A DNA stretch of 64,000 nt, taken from positions 2,058,947 through 2,122,946 of the forward strand of contig JAKSZT010054570.1 of assembly GCA_026826555.1 (NCBI GenBank). Direction: 5' to 3'. The DNA is from Tolypeutes matacus. Taxonomy: Eukaryota; Chordata; Mammalia; Cingulata; Chlamyphoridae. Under the pieces are notes generated by a model. The model saw only the letters and a list, made by a program, of their open reading frames with translations. It had not been told where the DNA came from and did not search any database. Shown one piece after another: positions 1 to 11,000 of this stretch. Position numbers and translations under genes: made by a program. How positions within the stretch are numbered: the first letter of the stretch is position 1; every line of letters starts with the position of its first letter.

Positions 1-10
1 AGTTTTGAGG

Positions 11-188
11 GGAAGCGGCTGTGGCTCAATCAGTAGGGCTCCCGTTTACCATATGGGAGGCCCCGGGTTTGGTTCCCGGGGCCTCCTGGTGAAGGCAGGC
101 CCGCCCGCACGGCGTGGTTGGCTGACCCAGCGAGCACAAGCAGCAAGGGGGGGATAAATGAATAAATAAATAAATTAAAAAAAAAAAA
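11..188 (+). repeat. Long-form tRNA-derived SINE (DAS-like)
   Basis: Starts GGAAGCGGCTGTGGCTCAAT (tRNA-like A box), has a B box in GGTTTGGTTCCC, then the C/G-rich tail (CCCGCCCGCACGGCGTGG) and AAAT/poly-A. A 10-bp target duplication AGTTTTGAGG flanks it at 1-10 and 189-198. Near identity to the other long copies in the window suggests a young subfamily. It is a retroelement and not a tRNA gene. Confidence 0.93.
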
Positions 189-198
189 AGTTTTGAGG

Positions 199-1074
199 AC
201 CACTATTCTACTTATTCCAAAAATATGTGCCTTGAGATATTTCAGAGTAAATTATATAAGTTTGTATATCAATACATAATCTTTTATGAAAAATACAAAA
301 CATATTTCCAAAATATATTTTGTAAAGATAAATTTTTAGACAAAAACACGATTGTAAAAAAAATATACATGAATATAAACCTTACTTGGCACAACAGATG
401 AATACAATATGCTAAGTTTTATTTCTATCTTTAGCTTTATCAGTGAGTCCTTGCATTACCACAAGCAAATCACTACAAACATTACCCCTTTCGCCTCCAC
501 CCTCCCACCAAACAGGGATGAAAATTCATGGGGCTCAATGACTCAAAATAACAGCATATTAACTAATAAAATTACTAAGAGCGTGTGTACAATTTAATGT
601 GTAGAGATGTTGGTATAATACTACTGACTCCAAAATAAGTAAGATCATCAGAAATTTACCAGGTTGATTAGGCCTTAAGAGTTTTAGTACTATAATCAAT
701 AAAAGAGATTCTTGAGTGGGGAAAGGAAAGGAGAACACTGGTTCTATATCAAACATATTACATGTATTTAGACACTTTTTGTCTTAACTAGACAGATTAG
801 GCTAAAGCACGAGATTCAACCAGAACGAGGCATTCTTGCTGTTGTCCTTACTGCAGTTTACTGTCATCATGCTCAGAATACCATTGGATTCATAGCCAGG
901 GATCAAATTAAAGTCCAGCCATGATCAGGTGAAAGCAGTCTGAAGGACCAAACACAAGAATCCTACAGAAACACTGCTCTAGTTCTAAACTCTTTTTACT
1001 ACTGGCACCAATTTCACAAAAACTCTAAACTTTTCAGTGGTAAACTGTTAATTGCTCTTCACAATTTGGAATAC
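199..1074. other. BNIP3L intron 2 sequence, no recognised element
   Basis: AT-rich sequence without convincing coding content or a repeat I recognise. BNIP3L exon 3 is not found here, so it must lie to the left of the window. Confidence 0.6.
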
Positions 1075-1265
1075 ATACAGAGTGTCAACCCAGGCACATT
1101 TTAGGATCACCTGGGGTGCTTTTCAAACTATTCTGATGTCTACAACCCCACCCTTGACAAGTGAATGAGAACTCTAGGGAGGGGTCTGTACATCAGTGTT
1201 TTTAAAAGCTCCCTGGGTGAATCCAAGTGTGCAACCAAGGTTGAAACACCCCTACAACAGAATGG
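1075..1265. repeat. Old hAT-Charlie-type nonautonomous element (probable)
   Basis: Contains the pattern typical of these MITEs: GGATCACCTGGGGTGCTTTT, then a CCCCACCC core and a complementary CTCCCTGGGTGAATCC near the other end. Ends are too decayed to define the terminal repeats exactly. Confidence 0.45.
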
Positions 1266-1372
1266 ACCATAGTGCAAACACAGAGGTTGTTTTCTAACAA
1301 CCAGTGCAGTGTCAAAAATATATCTATGGAATAAGTTTTAGATTGAAAAGGATATATAAATCAGCTCTGGGG

Positions 1373-1480
1373 GGACGGATGTGGCTCAAATGGTTGGGCA
1401 TCCGTCTCCCATATGGAGGGACCTGGGTTCGATACCCGGGAACTCCCGGTAAAAAAAAAAAAAAAATTAAAAAAAAATAA
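1373..1480 (+). repeat. Short-form tRNA-derived SINE
   Basis: tRNA-like body with GATGTGGCTCAAATGGTTGG (A box) and GGTTCGATACC (B box), ending in an A-rich tail. It is flanked by an imperfect duplication AAATC(A/G)GCTCTGGG. This subtype lacks the C/G-rich tail of the long form. Confidence 0.9.
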
Positions 1481-1489
1481 ATCGGCTCT

Positions 1490-2834
1490 GGGACTAATAT
1501 CCTACAATCCTAAAACTTTTCTTCCTATAAGAAACATTTCTTGACAACTTCAAATATAGAGCTGCATGGCAATTCCAGTAACATGAATTTTGAAGACCAC
1601 TTTTCAATGCTAAAGTGTGCTAATCATAAACCCCAGGAGAGCATTGTTGAGCTAAAGTTCAATGCCTCCTCTGAAAGGTTACCAGTAACCCAGAACCTGA
1701 AGATGGGCAAGCTGGGGGGTTAGGAAAGTGTTCGAAAACATCTTTCATATCTGTCTTCACATGTTTAGAAACCGAAACTTAAACATGAATTCATATTTTG
1801 ATCACAAGTACAGCTGCAACCATAAATGAAATAAGATGGCCAGAAATGCAAATGGAGACTTTTCCTCTGCTCAATGACAGCATCATGTGAACAAGTTAAG
1901 TGGTCAATGGACACACTGGTATCAATGATCGAGGAGGATATACTGGAACGTGCAGTAAAAGCCTTATCAGAGGCCCATAACAAGCAGAAAACCTCAGAAA
2001 TCAGTGTATCAGCAACTCCCATAATATAAGCATAAATTTTACAAATGCTGTAGCTACTGGAATCAATGGTAAGCTGCTCAGGAAAGACCCAGTTGCTTTG
2101 GTTCTGCTTATGATAGCAGCTATCCGAGGCTCTAAGAAGCACGGGGATAAGTCAGAGATGAGATGGGGGTGGAGGGGGTGTGCAGTGAAACAGCCAACAA
2201 ATCAGTCTTACAGCTGCCTTGGTAACATAAACGGATCATAAGCCAAGCAGGAACTTCAAGCATAATTTAATTTACCTCTTGTTTCTCCTTTTCCCTTTTT
2301 CTGATAAGTAATAATACCTGCTATTTACAAAATTTTATAAGGTACAAAAATAGAAGCAGAAAACCGTCCATAATTCCTTCTTCCAGAGATAACTGCTGTT
2401 AACATTTAAAACTGTTTCTTCAGTGCATTTGTGTCTTCTAAATGGTTAATATCAGTTAACTTTTAATCAACCAGAGGCTCATTCATTATCCCATAATGCT
2501 AAGTCTGCCAAACAATATGGCTATTACTGTACTAAGAATATTTAAATCTATCACAATGCCATTTAATATCTGATCCCCCTGAAAAAAAGAAAAGTTTATA
2601 CTGAAAAATAAATTAATAATGTGGTTTCAGTCTACTCATATTCATATATCTCAGTATTCTTATTCTTTGAACATAAGCAGTTCTTAATCAGTGAAATTAG
2701 TTTCCCAGAGTTAAATATAGGAAAATAAGGTCCTCTTAGGAAACTGAATAGCTTTCAAAGCTATCTTTACAGACCTTGCTTGGTGTTTCCACTGTGAAAA
2801 TATTGCTATAACTTAAATTTAACTTGCAGTTTAC
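1490..2834. other. BNIP3L intron 2 sequence, no recognised element
   Basis: No known exon. A 125-residue open frame on the minus strand (1765-2142) has no family resemblance I recognise. The plus strand there shows decayed codon-like stretches, so an ancient repeat or pseudogene is possible but unproven. Confidence 0.5.
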
Positions 2835-3030
2835 ATGCCTCGGACATTTACTGGGTGTCTACTACGTGCTAGAACCATAACTGTGAAGGATATAAAGAAG
2901 ATGAAAACATGTCCCCTGCCTTTTGGAGTCTCACAAACAAGGGGAAGACAGGTATAGAGAAGTAAATGCATTTCAAGGCAGACTGTGATCTGTGTAATAA
3001 ATAGGGGTACAAAGTATAAAAGAAAATGGG
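2835..3030. repeat. L2-type ancient repeat fragment
   Basis: Contains the recognisable L2 pattern ACATTTACTGGGTGTCTACT followed by a TGTCCCCTGCC...GGAGTCTCACA block and an AATAAATAGG-like end. Diverged, as expected of an old mammalian repeat. Confidence 0.55.
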
Positions 3031-3240
3031 GGAAGTTAGACATTCTTTAAGTAACCTTTATGTTATGATATTTTAAACTGACAAAACGCCCCAAAATAAT
3101 TCAATCTGAATAAGAAAACTGTTTTAATCTGGGGAAAAACAGTGGGCACTCAAAATGCTTGTCAATTAGTTGTCTGCTTTAAATAAGCATGCTACAATAA
3201 ATCCGGAGTCATATTTGCTAAATTAAGATTTAAGCAAACA

Positions 3241-3336
3241 GGGGAGCAGATGTAGCTCAAGTGGTTGCGTGCCTGTTTCCCATATACGAGGTCCCAGGTT
3301 TGATTCCCGGTACCTCCTAAAAAATTAAAAAACTTA
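3241..3336 (+). repeat. Short-form tRNA-derived SINE
   Basis: GGGGAGCAGATGTAGCTCAA start, B box GGTTTGATTCCC, end TACCTCCTAAAAAATT. The target duplication AAGATTTAAGCAAACA lies at 3225-3240 and 3337-3352. A second SINE landed in the right-hand copy of this duplication. Confidence 0.92.
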
Positions 3337-3354
3337 AAGATTTAAGCAAACAAA

Positions 3355-3543
3355 ATTTTTTTTTTTTTTTTTTAAGATTTTATTTATTTATTCATTTATC
3401 CCCCCCTTGCTGCTTGTGCTCGCTGGGTCAGCCAACCACGCCGTGCGGGCGGGCCCACCCTCACCAGGAGGCCCTGGGAACCGAACCCGGGGCCTCCCAT
3501 ATGGTAAACGGGAGCCCTACTGATTGAGCCACAGCCGCTTCCC
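3355..3543 (-). repeat. Long-form tRNA-derived SINE, nested at older SINE target
   Basis: Reverse-oriented long copy: poly-T at the left, tRNA-like head ending GCCGCTTCCC at the right. Target duplication TAAGCAAACAAA at 3343-3354 and 3544-3555, which overlaps the right-hand target duplication of the SINE at 3241-3336, so this is the later insertion. Confidence 0.93.
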
Positions 3544-3657
3544 TAAGCAAACAAATTAAAATTCATCTTGCTAGTGGGAATTTGTCTTGTAAAATCAAAA
3601 TACATTTGGCTAACCCTTCTGCTTCCTGAATTACACCAAAACATGGATCTCACTTAC

Positions 3658-3841
3658 CTGTCACAATGAGAACTGCCCCTTGAACTACTTTGTCCTGATT
3701 CATGTTGTGCATCCAAAAGAATCTTCTCCATGTCTCCATTATGGATAGAGGATGAGGAAGGAACATGTTCAAGCCCCCCATTTTTCCCATTGCCATTTTC
3801 ATTGCCATTGCTGCTGTTCATTGGTAGCTCCACCCAGGAAC
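3658..3841 (-). CDS. BNIP3L: BNIP3L exon 2 (LIR motif exon)
   Basis: 184 bp. It begins after an acceptor (TTGTCCAACAG) with GT completing Ser33, then [14 protein letters not shown], giving the LC3-interacting core Trp-Val-Glu-Leu. It continues through a Gly/Asn-rich stretch, [18 protein letters not shown] and a serine-rich segment ending SSHCD. The donor is GTAAGT at 3652-3657. The phase (2 in, 2 out) agrees with exon 1. A nearby intron-less reading extends to 3875 but includes intron sequence, so the acceptor boundary is preferred. Confidence 0.96.
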
Positions 3842-6800
3842 CTGTTGGACAAGTCAGATAAGTTAACCACAGCAAAACTGCAATCTGCCATGTTTGCTCA
3901 GATGTGAATATGGTGAATAAAGATAAGAATTCTGACTTGTCTCAAACCAAATGCAAAAGCATTCTGAAGAAAATAAACAAGGAGCAATAGCAATTTAAAA
4001 TCTCTACAGATCTGTTCCTGAAGTTGCTCATGCACTCATTCAATTTAGAAGAAGCTAGAACTCTAAGAGTAACCTTAGAAAATGCATCCTTCAGCCATTT
4101 GTCTCTCTGGTTAAAGTTTAGTTTATATACAATCAACACTTAACTGAAAACTTTGAGGCTGCCTTTAAAAAGATAAGTGCTTTATAAGACAAGCTACTTA
4201 CCTGTAATATTTCAGTTTGTTTTATACAAATAAAGCCTACAGTATACCTCAACTATTTACTTGTATCTTCCACAAATGAACATATGGTTTTGAAACTTCT
4301 CATAAAGGTTATCTAAATAAGTTAATAATTGTTTCCTAGTTATCGAAACAACTGAGAAACTCCTAGATGACTCACAAAATCATCTAGGAATCATCTAGAA
4401 ATTGACTCACAAAAATGTCAATTTCTGTACAAATTTGGATTATAAAATAAACACAGATGGCTCTTAACTAAATCAAGTGATAATGATAAAATTTCTGGAA
4501 AAAAAAAAAAAAGTTTCAGTTCTATCCCATAAATGAGTTTCTTCATTTCCTTTACAACTCACTTTCCCAGGCACTAAACATACCTTGTGAGCTCGTCTTT
4601 TCTCTCTTCTCTCCCACAAGTTCCTACTTTCTGGGTTTGTCATTAAGCCTTGTTGGTCTGGAGGAGAAATAAGTGTGCACTGCTACTGGCAGACACTAAT
4701 GTTTTCTTAGGTGAAGAGATGAAGGGGGTGGAGCCACAGAAAAAAGGGAAGTGGCACTGGTAATTTGGATACATCTTGAAAATATTTATCGGCCCACTGA
4801 GCTTGTTGAACACATTAAGGTGCTTTAATTTTAATTAAAAAAAAAAATTACAATAGCTAAACCACCAACTTCCTAACAGGAGATTGGGGTGTCTTTTATT
4901 CATGATTTTCATTCCCTACAAAACTTTCTTTTAGAAAATGTGTCATAAGCTGGTTGGCTGAGCCATTCCTCTAAACTCCCAGGAGAAGCATTGAGAGAGA
5001 ATTCCCTGGCTGAACAGTCTTTCATCAGAAAGTCAGAATAATCACCAAACAGGCTCAAACTCTAAAATGCACTCTAAATGAGGTGGTGACTAGACCAGAT
5101 CCCTAACTCAACTCAATGTCATCCTCATATGAAGGAAAAGCTCAACCAGACCTGGTTGGAAACCTGACTCTACTGCTCATTGTCTATATGACGTTCCAAA
5201 CTTTAGTTTCCTCCTTTGTAAAACAGAGATAATAATATACAATATAGTAACTACCTCACAGGGCTGTGGTAAGGATTAAATATAGTAACACAGATAAAGT
5301 GCCTAGTAAATAGGAGGTGCTTAGTTATAGGTTAGTTAAAAGAATTTCCATTTGTAAAGTACTTAGAACAGTGTGTATGCTTAATAAAAAAAGGTTACCC
5401 TTTTTCTTCCTTTCCATCTAATACAGCCCCAGTGGTTGTCCCAGCCCCCAAGATCACCACCAAGTCCCTGAAACATACAACATATACATGTATGACATCT
5501 CCATGGTCTAATTCTATATACACATGAAAATGAACACTGGCTAGACAGAAATCAAAATGGATCAACAAATTCAACTAGCACATCTAAAATCCAACAATGA
5601 AGATAATGTAATTAAATATTTGGAGTGCCTCTGTGTATAAGAAATATGTCAAAAGCATCCCTAAATTTAGAGCTCTACCAAATATTTTAACCGGAAGAAA
5701 AAAGAAAAGAAAGAAAGAAAAAAAGGGGGGGGGGGAGAGAATAGTATATGATAAACAAAATGTTTTTTTCTACTCCCACTGCTTTGAGGATTTCAAACTT
5801 ATTTTTAAACCAATGGAACCACTTCTTCTTGTACAGAAGCCCAATATGTAAAATAAATAAAAACAAACAAAAACCAGAGCTGCTTTGGCAGAGCAGAGCT
5901 AAGGAACCAGGCGTTCCAGATGGGTCTCCATAGAAGCCAGTCTTCCCTAAAACACAATTAATGCACACTTGAAGTATTTGATCAAAGAGAAAAAAGGCTA
6001 TAGCAACACCAGGATTTCTGGACCTTCATTTTTTTAAGAACATCCAAACCAATATCTGAATTCTATTTTCTGTATTAAAAATTTGTAAATATTCATAATC
6101 TAACACATATTTTAGGAACTGGAAGAGATATATCTAGAAAAGCTTAATAAAATTTATGTCTGGGGAACGGGTGTAGCTCAGTGGTTGAATGCCTACTTCA
6201 CACAGACGAGGCCCCAGGTTCAATCCCTGGTTCTCCTAAAAAATTTTTTTTAAATAAAATTTAAAAATTTTAAAAAGTGATCTCTCTCATAGGCTTAACA
6301 CCCTGTGGCATAACGAAGATTTCTACTTAAGACAAGCAATATTTATTTGGCATATGGCACAGTGGTTAAGAGCACAGACTACGGCAAGATTCTACCAAGT
6401 GTTACACCATGGACAAGTTACTTAACCTCTTTGTGTCTCAATTTCCTCATCTGTAAAATAGGGATAATAATTGTATCTACCTCATGGGATTGTTACAAGG
6501 ATTAAAAGAACAAAGCACACCATAAAATAAGAAAGGTGTATAGTACATGGGTGCTATGTAACAGTTAGCAACTATTGTAATTCATTCCGAATCATTTTTT
6601 TTTTTTTTTTTTAAAAAGAATAAGCCTTATTTTTAGAGCAGCTTTAGGTTTATAGAAAAATTGCACAGCAACTTCCCAAACACTCCCCCCTCCACACATA
6701 GTTCCTACTGATAGTTATAATTGATGAGTCAATATTGATAAATTATTAGTAACTAAAGTCCATAGTTTACATTAGGACTCACTCTGTGTATATAGCCCTA

Positions 6801-7974
6801 GGGTTTTGACAAATGCATAATGTCATGTAGGTACCTTTACAGTATCATACAGAATAGTTTCACTGCCCTAAAAATGCCTTGTGCTGCACAATGTCATAGA
6901 CATTCTGCAAAGTAATTTGACAGTATGTATTAAGAGCTTTAAAAAGCTACATTTCCAAGAAAAAAGAAAAAAATAATAATAATAAAAGAAAAAAGCTACA
7001 TTTCCTTTAGCTTAGTATTTTCTTCCAGAAAAATCATCTATGGAAATAAACAATGCTACAAAGTTTTGTATGCAGATATTCGTTAAGAAGTTACATATTA
7101 GCTTTAACTTTTGAGTAAAATGAAAAATCAAAGTTGTCTTTCTCAATCAATAGATGAACTATATATGCCTTTTTCCCATTGCCTAATTCATTTCTGATTT
7201 ACAGCCTTAGAATTTTTAATGTCCTAAATTTACCAATCCTCACAAAGTCCCCTTTTCCTTGGATAACCAACAAGGCAAGATATGAGGCTGTGCTGCCTAA
7301 GCAATACAAAGTAGGGAAAAAATCACAGAGTGAATTTTTTCCCTAATAATCAACCTTTATAATTAAAATCTGGAAGCTTGCTCTATTATATTTAAGACTG
7401 TTTTTCTCTTATGCTAGTTTGTACATATGCACAACAATGACATGAGATACTTTCTAGTTTATGCCTTGGGAAGAGCTAACATAATTAAAGAAGAAGCTTG
7501 TATCTGCATTCTCTAATACAGTAGATAAAAAAAGTTGCTCAAATAATTATGACAACATTCATGACTGTATGCTGCATATCCTTTATGGTTTTATCATCAC
7601 CAGTTCAATCCTTCTCTTAGGGAGAGGACCAGGGTGGGGTATGTGGGTTGCTAGGAAGGGGAAAAGCAAGAAGAGTATTTCTCCTCATTTTCCCCCAACC
7701 TTTCAAAGTCCCACATGCGACTCTTATCCTAACCAGGAGTGACATACTGCATTACACTTCACCTTTTCCTCAAAACCTTCGTTTCAAGTGGCTGATTCTT
7801 GAATCTAGACTAAGAACATGGGGGTCGGATGTGGCTCAACTGGTTGGGTGTCCGTCTCCCACATGGAGGGACCCGGGTTCGATCCCCGGGACCTCCCGGT
7901 AACAATAAATAAATAAATAAATAAATAAATAAAAAAAAAGAAAAATAGACTAAGAACAGTCATTGGCATTCTTA

Positions 7975-8009
<35 letters not shown>

Positions 8010-11000
8010 CCTTTTTGCAGAAGTGATAACACACAGGTTAGTTACATATTCAAAACAGTATTACAATGCAGTGAAGTTTTATGTGAAACCTTAAAAGTTT
8101 CTGTGCCATAGGGAGGGAAGCAAGTATACCTTGTCTGAAGATGTTTTTAAAAGAGTAATAAACTGGACTTGTTTATTGCCACATTAAACAATAACAAGAA
8201 TTATACTACACTCTTAATTTTCCTTATACTACTTAGTACATCTTACAAAAGTCCTTTACAAATATTTTAACTGGATATTTTTCTTAATAACAAAACTAAA
8301 TGGGCAGTGGATGTGGCTTAAGCAGTTGAGCACCAGCCTCCCACATGGGTGGCGGGTTCTGTTCCCAGTGCCTCCTGAAAAAAAGAAAAAAACAAGCAAA
8401 ACAAATGATAAAACCAGGGAGCTAGTGTAGCTCAGTTGTTTGAGCACTTGCTTCCACGTACATACGAGGTCTCAGATTCAATCCCTGATACCTCCTTTTA
8501 AAAAAAACAAAAACAAACAATAAAACCAACTCAGGGAAGCCAATGTGGCTCAGTGGTTCAGCGCTGGCTTCCCACATATGAGGTCCCGGGTTCAATCCCT
8601 GGCTCCCAGCACCTCAAAAAAAGCCAAACAAAACAAAACAAGAACTAAATGGAAAATATCCTTAAACTTTGGAAGTAGTTAGTATATTTGACCACTAATC
8701 TGTAATGAAATTGACCTGTGGTATAAGAGCAGTGGACTAAAATAAGTAAATATATAAAACTAAAATCAGGGAAGGGTTTCATTTTTTCAAATATTTCAAC
8801 AGTTTCCTATTCAAACTGTTTTCTGAACCAATGACAAAATCTCACAGCAGCGATAACATGCACAGAGATAATCAGCACAGTAAATTTCATCTTCTCTTTC
8901 TCATAGTTGTGCAACTTTACACAACAAAAGTATCTCAACTTATCTGCAATTTGAATAATACTAGACACCTGAATAAGCTGTTTTGCTCAGTGCCCAAAAA
9001 TCACTTGAAGGATCAATAAGGCTTGTATTGTTCCATCCAGTTGTGTAATGAGCCAAGAAAAGCAAGCAGATAAAGAGGCAAAAGGGACAGTAATTAAATA
9101 CGACATTATCTAGAAAGCTTTTCAGTAACTTTTAAAAGCTCACCCCTACCCCAAGCAGAATACTTCCTATCTAGCAGACTTTCCAAAGCAACATCTTGAT
9201 ATCACACACAGGTTGAATATTCTTCTACTTCAACAACAGCTAATATAAACGTAGCAGCAACTGATTGACTAAGGACATCAAACACTTCACAGGTCTGTCA
9301 AGCACAGAGATAAGCACATATAGCTCAATCGCATTTTTTGTTAAATGGTCAAAAGAAGATTAAAATGCCTCTGCTCTTTGTAAAATGATGTACACATACT
9401 AACCAAATAGCTAATTTTTAAGAATCACAGGAAAATTCTGAAAGCAATTAAATAGTATTTTAGTAAAAAGAGAAAGATAGGCAGACAACCTCTGTACAGT
9501 AATAAGTAGGAAAGCACACCAAAAGAATAAAAAACACACATAAAAGAGAATTCTGGGCCACTGAAACAGAGGTGTACTGAGAGTAGCACCAGACTGGGTG
9601 AAGTCAGCATGTCAGCTCTGGGTGCCAGCCTGTTGTGAACTTGGGCAAGACACTTTACTCTAGGGCAGGGGTTCTTAAGGGATCCTGAGCTTGAACTGAA
9701 ACTAACAAACAAACAAACAAACAAAAACATTATTCTTGTGGGGACATGTTGATGAGGTTGGGATATATTTATTAAATACACAGTACAGTGTGGACTTAGG
9801 AAGGGGTCCATGGTTTTCACCTGACTGGCAAAGGGTTCTGTGGAACAAAAAAGGTTAAGAACCTCTGCTCTAGACCACAAAGTTCTCTCTTCCCATTTTT
9901 AAAATCCCATGCTTCTGAGAGCATGCTAAACGGGTAATTCATTTAAAATACACTTTAACATACGATACAACATTTAAATTAATTCTAACATAAAAACTTT
10001 ACATTCTAGGACATAAATAAGATTTACAAGATTTTAAAAAAATCAACATTTAAAGAATTAGCCCTTCAAAAGAGGGAGAGGCAAAAAGCAATGAATACAT
10101 CTTAAAATAGGCAAATTCTATCTCACACTCGTGAAGACAAGAACTCTCCCGAAAAAGAAAAATTTAGGCCATGTTGGAAGCACCTCCCTCTTAGGATGAA
10201 AGATTATTGCAACGCCTTTAAATGACCTTTAAGCATCCAAATGATTTTTAAACGATTTCATTTCGCCATAGGCTAACTGTACCAACTATCTCTTGCATAA
10301 GGAGGATTACAGAAAAGTAAGCAAGAACCCTTCCAAGAAGACTCCAACCTCTAAAACCAACTGGACATAACCTGAGAACAAGATGCCTGAGCATCAGACT
10401 ATTATGAGCTAACTGTATAGGTGGTCCTAACTCAATATTCATTAACTTTCAAGTGTTCATATGGGTTTTGTTTTGTTTTGTTTTATCTCATTTCTGAAAA
10501 TTCATTGCCTCATACTTCGTGATTTGTGCAATCTTGGATGGTATAAGAGGCTGTTAAAAAAAAAAACAGGTTTACTAGCACACAATCCCATCGTTCAAAA
10601 AAAAAAGCACTCCGGCAACTTGTAGAGAACTCAGAAAAAGAAGAAAGATAAAAGTAACAGAACCGCCTCACCCCCACACGTGATTCCAGTAACCACTAAA
10701 TTACCAAATGGATTTTCCTAACCAGGCTGTGGTAACAAAAGAACGCAACAAGCAAGCTCTCGTTGCAAACCCGAGGGCAAGCCCACTGCCGCGAGGGCGG
10801 TTTAGCTGGTGCAAAGGCTTCCGCCCCGCAGCGCCCTCGGGCTGCCACCAGCCCCTCAGCTCTCCTCCCGCTCGGCCGCCCGTCCATCCGCCCGCGTCCC
10901 CGCCGCACGTCCCCAGCCCTGCCCACGTCTCCCATCGGCCGCCCGCTCCGCCCTTCCCTTCCGCCCCGCGCCCCGAAGGCCCGCCCCCTCCAGGCGTCGA

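Noticed and set aside
1765..2142. 125-residue minus-strand frame as a possible gene
   Set aside because: Not recognised, no exon-like borders; more likely a chance frame in an old repeat or decayed pseudogene.
9425..9880. Minus-strand frame of 151 residues
   Set aside because: Spans a hAT-type relic and unique intron; no start context, splice sites or family resemblance.
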